DNA of 11,248 nucleotides. Origin: an uncultured Oscillospiraceae bacterium. GTDB lineage: Bacteria > Bacillota > Clostridia > Oscillospirales > Ruminococcaceae. The stretch's first letter is position 1; each line of letters opens with the position of its first letter. The DNA is taken from NCBI GenBank assembly GCA_902490585.1, contig CABUEI010000060.1, positions 1 through 11,248 of the forward strand, read 5' to 3'. Below the pieces are notes generated by a model. That model did no database searches, was not told the origin of the DNA, and saw only the letters and a program-made list of their open reading frames with translations. This document shows, piece after piece, positions 7,271 through 11,248 of this stretch. Both the position numbers and the translations under genes were made by a program.

Positions 7271-8050
7271 CATCAACATGGAAATGTCGCTGTAGGTCAG
7301 TGACGGGCAGAGCGTGCGGTTTATGGCAGATGAAATAACATGGGCGTATCGGCTGATTTCAATATCAATGTCATAGCGTGTCACGAAAAAACGGTCACTG
7401 CCGTTTTCGTATTCCATAGAGGTCGGAACGCCTATCGCTATGACCGGAATTCCTGCTGTTGTGCGGTCAAGACGGCTTTTGTTACCGCCGGTACTGCTAC
7501 CCGGTGTTATGCCTGTGTCGGTTATCTGTATACTGCGGCAAAGGCTGTCGGAATCGGTACAGGCAAGGCTGTCGATCGCTATTATATAGTCGGCTTTTAT
7601 CTTCTCGGAACAGAATACGGCGTGGTATGCGCTGTCAATGCCGGAATTTGCGGAAACATCGGTTCGTATAACCGATACGTTGCCTATGCCGTCCGCACTT
7701 TGCATATTCTCAATGAACTGCGAGGTTGCAAGCACTTTTCCTGCCGCTCTCCAGCCAAGGCTGTCGGAGGCTACTGACGGATTTCCGAGCCCTGTGACAA
7801 GGCATTTTCCCTCGGGGAGAAGTTTACGCAAAACGGTGCACAAAGCATGGATCTGCCCGTCGGCGTAAGGAACATCGGTGCTTTCTATTGTGAAATATCT
7901 GCCGCATGGGCGGTTGAATAAACCGCTGTCGGTTGCGGAAACGATGATTTCGGTTATCTTTTCACCGAAAAGTTCATAGCTTTCGCACCTTATTCCGTTC
8001 TTGCCTTTTGTGAATTCGGCGGCGAGGTCGGTTCTGCCCGTAAGTTTCAT
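7259..8050 (-). CDS. gpr: spore germination protease (GPR, peptidase family A25)
   Basis: GPR is made as a zymogen in the developing forespore and degrades small acid-soluble spore proteins at germination. The 263-residue product shows the RTDLA propeptide-region signature (residues 6-10), GRYFTIES (50-57), LVTGLGNPSVASDSLG with Asp96, YIIAIDSLA with Asp160, ITDTGITPGSS (176-186) and IPVIAIGVPT (201-210). Asp96 and Asp160 correspond to the two catalytic Asp of the Bacillus megaterium enzyme (Asp127 and Asp193). The ATG at 8050 is preceded by AGGAGGG 6 bases away; an upstream in-frame start (8089) would swallow this site. It is clearly shorter than the roughly 370-residue Bacillus enzyme, chiefly at the C-terminus and between the first motifs. 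Divergent from rpsT and followed by spoIIP, as in Bacillus. I found no convincing forespore promoter in the 97-bp gap to rpsT. Confidence 0.94.
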   Translation of the reverse strand: MKLTGRTDLAAEFTKGKNGIRCESYELFGEKITEIIVSATDSGLFNRPCGRYFTIESTDVPYADGQIHALCTVLRKLLPEGKCLVTGLGNPSVASDSLGWRAAGKVLATSQFIENMQSADGIGNVSVIRTDVSANSGIDSAYHAVFCSEKIKADYIIAIDSLACTDSDSLCRSIQITDTGITPGSSTGGNKSRLDRTTAGIPVIAIGVPTSMEYENGSDRFFVTRYDIDIEISRYAHVISSAINRTLCPSLTYSDISMLMNYS

Positions 8051-8096
8051 AAAATTCCCTCCTGAAGAAATTTTCAAAAAAAATCGCAAAAAAGTA

Positions 8097-8125
8097 TTGC
8101 AATTTCGTTTTGGACGTGCTATAAT
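8097..8125 (+). promoter_or_regulatory. sigma-A promoter of rpsT
   Basis: TTGCAA (8097-8102), 17-base spacer, perfect TATAAT (8120-8125). The predicted leader of about 55 bases has no obvious long hairpin. In some bacteria S20 regulates its own translation, but nothing in this leader shows it. Confidence 0.85.
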
Positions 8126-8186
8126 AAGTCGTATTGTGAAATATAACTATGATTATATGTAGATCTGAATAAAGGAGGTGCCGTAA

Positions 8187-8429
8187 GTGCCTAACATTAA
8201 ATCTGCTAAGAAGAGAGTTTTAGTATCTGCTGCAAAGCAGGCTCGTAACAAGGCTGATAAGACCGCTCTCAAGACTATTCTGAAGAAGGTTGACGCTGAT
8301 ACTAATGCTGACAACGTTAAGGTTGCAGTTAAAGCAGTTGATAAGGCAGCAGCAAAGGGTATTATCCACAAGAACGCTGCAGCTAGAAAGAAATCTCAGC
8401 TTGCTAAGAAGTTAAACGCTGTTTCCTGA
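8187..8429 (+). CDS. rpsT: 30S ribosomal protein S20
   Basis: S20 binds 16S rRNA early in assembly of the small ribosomal subunit. The 80-residue, Lys/Ala-rich helical protein begins PNIKSAKKRV after the start and carries KGIIHKNAAARKKSQLAKKL near its end, both diagnostic of bS20, and the length is typical. The start is GTG, supported by a near-perfect AAAGGAGGTG (8171-8180) with about 8 bases of spacing. Single-gene transcript: consensus promoter upstream and a strong terminator directly downstream. The divergent position beside gpr is conserved in Bacillus and helps confirm the neighbouring genes. Confidence 0.98.
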   Translation: MPNIKSAKKRVLVSAAKQARNKADKTALKTILKKVDADTNADNVKVAVKAVDKAAAKGIIHKNAAARKKSQLAKKLNAVS

Positions 8430-8446
8430 GAATAACGATTTAACGT

Positions 8447-8475
8447 AACGCTCCTGCGGGAGCGTTTTCTTTTTT
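8447..8475 (+). terminator. Rho-independent terminator of rpsT
   Basis: AACGCTCC (8447-8454), TGCG loop, GGAGCGTT (8459-8466), followed by a T-rich tail TTTTCTTTTTT (8465-8475). An 8-bp stem, strong and close to the stop codon. Confidence 0.93.
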
Positions 8476-8482
8476 GTGTGCG

Positions 8483-8527
8483 AAAAAAGCATCGGCTTGC
8501 ATTATTATGTGCCGATGCTCTTTTTTT
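8483..8527. terminator. bidirectional terminator between rpsT and pdaA
   Basis: GCATCGGC (8489-8496) and GCCGATGC (8511-8518) form an 8-bp stem with a 14-base loop. Six A precede it (8483-8488) and a T run follows (8520-8527), so it has the U tract needed in both directions. It serves as the pdaA terminator on the minus strand and as a back-up for rpsT on the plus strand. Its T run overlaps the pdaA stop codon. Confidence 0.85.
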
Positions 8528-9353
8528 ATCCCGATATGCTCCGTACCGTATAGTCGTTTTCCTGCCAGTAGTCAATGACATCGGCAAGTATTGCGGTGTT
8601 GGTTTCGGATACGGCGTGAAGAAGATAGATTGCGCCGTTATGCGTGGCAGAGGTTATACGCTTGTATGCCGTGTCCGTGTCGGGCTGGTTGTCGGTGTTC
8701 CAGTCGTTATAGGCGAACGACCATAACACAGTGTCGTAACCCATGTTTTTGGCAAGGCGTAAGGTTCTTACCGAAAATTCACCCCGTGGCGGACGCATCG
8801 TAACGGTTTTATAACCGCCGAAATTGTCGGAAATATAGGTTTCAAGTCCGTGTATCTCTTCAAATACCATATCGTCGCTGATATCCGGCAGTGACGGGTG
8901 GGTACAGCTGTGGTTTCCGACCTCGTGGCCCTCGTTTATCATGCGGCTTACAAGTTCGGGACTGCTCTTTGCGTAATCAAGTGTGACATAGAATGTTGCG
9001 GTGACGTTCTTTTCTTTCAGGATATCCAGTATTCTGCCCGTACAGCCGTTTTCATAGCCCTCGTCAAAGGTGAGGTATATCGTTTTGTCGTCGCTGTCGC
9101 TTATGAACTTACCGCCGTAAGAGCCGTATTTTTCCTGTGCCTTTACAGCTCCGACCGGGCGGTTATCGCTGTCGGTTTCATAACCCTGACCGTAACATAC
9201 CTTTTCCGAGCTGTCGGTCAGAAGAGCGGTTTCGACAGGAGTCTGCCCTCCTCTGTCGCTGTGTCCGGGACTGTGACCCGGTGTATTCTTATCGGACGTG
9301 CATCCGCAAAGAAGCAATGCCGCCGCTGTTATAACAAGTATTTTTCTGTACAA
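8526..9353 (-). CDS. pdaA: polysaccharide deacetylase lipoprotein, PdaA-type (spore-cortex muramic delta-lactam pathway)
   Basis: Carbohydrate esterase family 4 (NodB fold), 275 residues. PdaA removes the N-acetyl group from muramic acid stripped of its peptide, a step in making the muramic delta-lactam of spore cortex that is needed for germination. Motifs: TFDEGYEN (95-102, general base Asp97), HEVGNHSCTHP (metal-binding His148 and His152), RPPRGE (187-192) and LLHAVSETN (244-252, His246). The Glu98-Gly-Tyr-Glu-Asn form, in place of the common TFDDG, is typical of the delta-lactam deacetylase subgroup. The N-terminus is a lipoprotein signal (hydrophobic 5-15, LCGC, lipidated Cys18), then a Gly/Ser/Thr-rich linker. 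The start is TTG, supported by AAAGGAG (complement of 9361-9367) 7 bases away. That Shine-Dalgarno lies inside a 15-bp inverted repeat with a forespore-type promoter in its loop. Another CE4 deacetylase is the alternative, less likely. Confidence 0.88.
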   Translation of the reverse strand: MYRKILVITAAALLLCGCTSDKNTPGHSPGHSDRGGQTPVETALLTDSSEKVCYGQGYETDSDNRPVGAVKAQEKYGSYGGKFISDSDDKTIYLTFDEGYENGCTGRILDILKEKNVTATFYVTLDYAKSSPELVSRMINEGHEVGNHSCTHPSLPDISDDMVFEEIHGLETYISDNFGGYKTVTMRPPRGEFSVRTLRLAKNMGYDTVLWSFAYNDWNTDNQPDTDTAYKRITSATHNGAIYLLHAVSETNTAILADVIDYWQENDYTVRSISG

Positions 9354-9396
9354 AAAATCACTCCTTTACGAATATAGTATCCGTAAAGGAGCGATT
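9352..9396 (-). promoter_or_regulatory. terminator-like hairpin after ireB whose 3' arm is the pdaA ribosome-binding site
   Basis: In minus-strand RNA, bases 9396-9382 pair with 9370-9356 in a 15-bp stem with one G-U pair; the core is CTCCTTTACG / CGTAAAGGAG. The loop is 11 bases. The 3' arm contains AAAGGAG, the only ribosome site for pdaA, and six T (complement of 9352-9357) run from the stem's foot into the TTG start. It begins 30 bases after the ireB stop. It therefore looks like an intrinsic terminator of ireB and also sequesters the pdaA Shine-Dalgarno in any read-through transcript. The structure is seen directly; the function is inferred. Confidence 0.75.
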
Positions 9397-9404
9397 GCAA
9401 TTCA
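9375..9404 (-). promoter_or_regulatory. candidate sigma-G/sigma-F-type promoter of pdaA, lying within the hairpin
   Basis: Minus-strand TGAATT (complement of 9399-9404), 17-base spacer, GATACTA (complement of 9375-9381). This matches the Bacillus sigma-G pattern TGAATA / CATACTA at 11 of 13 positions. Bacillus subtilis pdaA is known to be forespore-expressed. The -10 lies in the hairpin loop, so a transcript would start near 9368 and lack the 5' arm. Confidence 0.5.
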
Positions 9405-9426
9405 TTGAAATAAATGGCGGTCAAAA

Positions 9427-9672
9427 TCAGTTACCGAGGTACGTCTTAACCATTGTCTGTAACAGCTCGTCACGGTCAATATGACGAATCAGGCTACGGG
9501 CATTGTTGTATGTAGTTATATAAGTAGGATCTTCGGACAGAATATAGCCGACGAGCTGATTTATAGGATTATAGCCCTTTTCCTTGAGCGCTCCGTAAAC
9601 CGTTGTCAGTATTTCCTTCATCTCGTTTTCTCTTTCATCTTTAAGTGAAAACGGCATAGTTTTGTCGATCAT
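9427..9672 (-). CDS. ireB: IreB family regulatory phosphoprotein (UPF0297)
   Basis: Small cytoplasmic protein of 81 residues matching the IreB/YrzL family across its length, with the diagnostic NPINQLVGYILSEDPTYITTYNNARSLI-type block (only fragments quoted: NPINQLVGY, DPTYIT, ARSLIRHIDRDEL). In Enterococcus faecalis IreB is phosphorylated on N-terminal Thr by the PASTA-domain kinase IreK and opposes cephalosporin resistance; here Thr5 in DKTMPF is the likely equivalent site. AAAGGA lies 9 bases before the ATG at 9672; an in-frame TTG directly before it (9675) has 6-base spacing and is possible. In many Firmicutes the gene sits with ruvX and a UPF0473 gene, but here it is alone, divergent from a DivIVA-like gene and followed by a hairpin overlapping pdaA. 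Confidence 0.92.
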   Translation of the reverse strand: MIDKTMPFSLKDERENEMKEILTTVYGALKEKGYNPINQLVGYILSEDPTYITTYNNARSLIRHIDRDELLQTMVKTYLGN

Positions 9673-9734
9673 CAATATCAGTCCTTTCGTTAATATCTTT
9701 AAAAAACCGAAATTATTTTAAGGTTGTTTATACT

Positions 9735-9763
9735 ATTATACACTACAAGCGTGTAAAATACAA
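9735..9763 (-). promoter_or_regulatory. promoter of ireB
   Basis: Minus-strand TTGTAT (complement of 9758-9763), 17-base spacer, perfect TATAAT (complement of 9735-9740). The -35 is weak but is directly preceded by CGCTA, forming one copy of the CGCTATTG element. Confidence 0.65.
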
Positions 9764-9846
9764 TAGCGGATAACAAATTTTCGTTAAAATCACCAATAGC
9801 GGCTCTGTTTTTTGGGTATTTGATAAAACTTTACAATTCGCTATTG
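9761..9846. repeat. three copies of an 8-9 bp element, CAATAGCG(G), in the divergent control region
   Basis: CAATAGCGG occurs at 9761-9769 and 9794-9802 in direct orientation, starts 33 bp apart, and CGCTATTG, the inverted 8-mer, at 9839-9846. The outer two copies supply the TTG of the -35 box of the ireB and DivIVA-like promoters respectively. Likely binding sites of one regulator (inferred). Confidence 0.55.
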
Positions 9847-9872
9847 AATTAATGAATAATTTTTGTTATAAT
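9844..9872 (+). promoter_or_regulatory. promoter of the DivIVA-like gene
   Basis: TTGAAT (9844-9849), 17-base spacer, perfect TATAAT (9867-9872). The -10 lies inside a perfect 15-bp palindrome, TTGTTATAATAACAA (9863-9877). Confidence 0.75.
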
Positions 9873-9908
9873 AACAATAATCAGATTTTTCAGGGGGTAC
9901 AATTATTA

Positions 9909-11248
9909 ATGGCAGAACAGAAAAAAACGTCATCAACAAACGGTGAATTCAAAACCTCGCCTCTCGGATTCGACAAAGCCGAGGTAATGGCATACATAGT
10001 ACAACACAACAAGGAACGTAAAGCCCTTAAAGAAGAAAATGACGAGCTGAAAAGAGCTCTTGAAGAAAAACAGCAGGCAACAGAGGGTGCCGGTGAAGCG
10101 GCAACCGCAGAGCTTGAAAAGAAAAAAGCTGAGCTTGACGCACAGATCCTCGAAAGCAGAAAGCAGGTTCTTGACGAAAGACGCAAGCTTGCTCAGACAG
10201 AAAAGGAACTGCACGTCATGCAGGACAAATATTCTGCACTGACAGAAGAATTTGCTCAGTTCAAGAAGCAGGCGGCGGCTAAGATCGACAAGGCAAAGCA
10301 CAGCGGCGGAACAATTGATCCCGCACAGCTTGCGGAAATCTCTGCTAAGGCGAATGCAGACGCAAACGCTGTAGTTGCCGACGCCCAGAAGAAAGCGAAA
10401 GAAATTATCACAGCCGCTAAGGCGTATTTTGCCGATACGGTTCAGAAAACATACGATTACAAGCAGTCCGTACTTGAAAAGGCTGATACATTCGCAAACG
10501 GCGTGACAAGCGGCGGTGCAACAACCGTCAGCGTTGATGTTCAGGCTATACTCGCTAAAATCAGCACAGCAGTAAACGAGGCTGTAGAGAAAGCGGTTGC
10601 CGAGGCTAATGCGGTAAACGAAGCGGTCGCAAAGGCGGTTGAGGAAACAAAGGCTGTAAACGATGTACTCGCAAAGGCTGTCGAAGAGGCAGACGTTCCC
10701 GAAGTTGCCGCAGAAGACGCTGTTGGTGCTCCTGTAAAAAAGCTTGTGGACGACGAAGAGCTTAGCAGTGCAAAGGCAGAGCTTGAGAATATTGGCGGAT
10801 TCGACGAAAGCGAGCTTGAAGTTTATGCACCGATGGAAGTTGAGCCGTACAACTTTGAGCTTAAACTTGATATGCCGGCACAGACTGATGACGGCGATGA
10901 TGATATTGACGAATTACTTGCAGACAACAACGGTCTGTTAAGTTCATTTGAGATAGTATCAGGCGATGATGATATTTCAACAGATAATGTAGACACGGGC
11001 GATTTGCTTGTTGAGGAAACTCCTGCTGTAGCAGATGATATGGCGGATCTGCTTGCGGAAGAGCCTGTTGCCGCTCCCGAGCCTAAGGCTGAATCTGCTC
11101 CTGTGGCTGATGATTTCGGCGATTTACTGGCTGAAGAGCCTGTTGCCGCTCCCGAGCCTAAGGCTGAACCTGCTCCTGTTGCTGATGATTTCAGCGATTT
11201 ACTGGCTGAAGAGCCTGTTGCCGCTCCCGAGCCTAAGGCTGAACCTGC
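9909..11248 (+). CDS. DivIVA-like coiled-coil protein with acidic tandem-repeat tail, C-terminus beyond window
   Basis: The frame is open for 446 codons to the right edge. No signal peptide or membrane segment is seen. Residues 14-35 (FKTSPLGFDKAEVMAYIVQH) resemble the N-terminal membrane-curvature motif of DivIVA/GpsB proteins. Long charged coiled coil follows (about 35-125), then an Ala-rich helical part (about 140-190), three 14-residue helical repeats (221-262), an acidic region and, from residue 375, 25-residue repeats running out of the window. DivIVA proteins organise the cell pole or division site and are substrates of PASTA kinases in several Firmicutes and Actinobacteria; a role here is inferred from the N-terminus and from the ireB neighbour. 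AGGGGG (9892-9897) lies about 11 bases before the ATG, a rather long gap. It could instead be an unrelated coiled-coil scaffold protein. Confidence 0.6.
   Translation, partial: MAEQKKTSSTNGEFKTSPLGFDKAEVMAYIVQHNKERKALKEENDELKRALEEKQQATEGAGEAATAELEKKKAELDAQILESRKQVLDERRKLAQTEKELHVMQDKYSALTEEFAQFKKQAAAKIDKAKHSGGTIDPAQLAEISAKANADANAVVADAQKKAKEIITAAKAYFADTVQKTYDYKQSVLEKADTFANGVTSGGATTVSVDVQAILAKISTAVNEAVEKAVAEANAVNEAVAKAVEETKAVNDVLAKAVEEADVPEVAAEDAVGAPVKKLVDDEELSSAKAELENIGGFDESELEVYAPMEVEPYNFELKLDMPAQTDDGDDDIDELLADNNGLLSSFEIVSGDDDISTDNVDTGDLLVEETPAVADDMADLLAEEPVAAPEPKAESAPVADDFGDLLAEEPVAAPEPKAEPAPVADDFSDLLAEEPVAAPEPKAEP
10569..10694 (+). repeat. three tandem 42-bp units encoding 14-residue helical repeats
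   Basis: Units 10569-10610, 10611-10652 and 10653-10694 encode AVNEAVEKAVAEAN, AVNEAVAKAVEETK and AVNDVLAKAVEEAD. Each is two heptads with hydrophobic residues spaced as in a coiled coil. The DNA has diverged at many synonymous positions, so the duplication is old and the protein pattern is kept. Confidence 0.8.
11031..11248 (+). repeat. 75-bp tandem repeats encoding a 25-residue acidic, Pro/Ala-rich unit
   Basis: Units at 11031-11105, 11106-11180 and 11181-11248 (cut by the edge) encode ADD-x-x-DLLAEEPVAAPEPKAE-type segments. Units 2 and 3 differ by one base (GGC to AGC codon) over the 68 bases visible. Unit 1 differs mainly in its first 24 bases but shares a 36-base identical block. The near-identity of units 2 and 3 implies recent duplication or homogenisation, and the copy number probably varies between strains. 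Confidence 0.92.

Noticed and set aside
7340..7777. 145-codon plus-strand open frame opposite gpr
   Set aside because: It shadows the conserved GPR motifs; Cys/Tyr/Arg-rich composition is typical of antisense frames.
8064..8186. Forespore sigma-G promoter for gpr in the rpsT gap
   Set aside because: Loose CATA matches are present on the minus strand but none has a fitting -35 at 16-18 bases, so I do not call one.
8898..9377. 159-codon plus-strand open frame opposite pdaA
   Set aside because: It is antisense to a clear CE4 deacetylase, has no ribosome site or recognisable domain, and its composition follows from the opposite strand's codons.
9765..9776. AGCGGATAACAA, identical to part of the E. 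coli lac operator O1
   Set aside because: Only one half-site matches, no LacI-type gene or lactose gene is near, and the bases are better explained by the local CAATAGCGG and TTGTTAT repeats.
11031..11248. 75-bp repeats as a CRISPR array
   Set aside because: The units are contiguous, in frame, without unique spacers, and encode a clear protein repeat.

Overview
The window looks like chromosome from a spore-forming, anaerobic Firmicute of the Clostridia, most likely an Oscillospiraceae/Ruminococcaceae gut lineage of the Ruminococcus or [Eubacterium] siraeum kind. The order-level reading rests on three sporulation genes (gpr, spoIIP, a pdaA-type deacetylase), the divergent rpsT / gpr-spoIIP arrangement known from Bacilli and Clostridia, strong AGGAGG-type ribosome sites, TTGACA/TATAAT promoters, and a glycogen operon next to carbohydrate esterases. 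The genus is a guess.

Left part (1-5963): a minus-strand glycogen operon, glgB followed after 19 bp by glgC (its C-terminus is cut by the window edge), has its own sigma-A-like promoter embedded in a 9-bp inverted repeat. GlgB carries an unusual lysine-rich tail. Upstream lie two divergent SGNH/GDSL hydrolases sharing a 212-bp control region: a signal-less CE2-like acetyl esterase on the minus strand and a secreted lipoprotein esterase on the plus strand. The lipoprotein gene ends in a strong terminator that abuts the end of spoIIP.

Middle part (5961-9353): gpr and spoIIP form a minus-strand sporulation/germination pair divergent from rpsT (ribosomal protein S20). rpsT ends in its own terminator, followed by a second, bidirectional hairpin shared with the convergent pdaA-type lipoprotein deacetylase gene.

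Right part (9354-11248): pdaA lies just downstream of ireB (UPF0297). The 73-bp gap holds the most striking structure here: a 15-bp RNA stem followed by six T, shaped like an intrinsic terminator for ireB, whose loop holds a forespore-type -10 sequence and whose 3' arm is the pdaA Shine-Dalgarno. ireB is divergent from a DivIVA-like coiled-coil gene running off the right edge. That protein contains three 14-residue repeats and at least three 25-residue acidic repeats. The ireB/divIVA-like intergenic region has three copies of CAATAGCG, two of them fused to the -35 boxes of the two divergent promoters.

No tRNA, rRNA, CRISPR array, insertion sequence or prophage gene was seen, and no gene-free stretch exceeds 300 bp. 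No wholly new multi-gene system is evident. The novelty candidates are regulatory architectures and protein tails.
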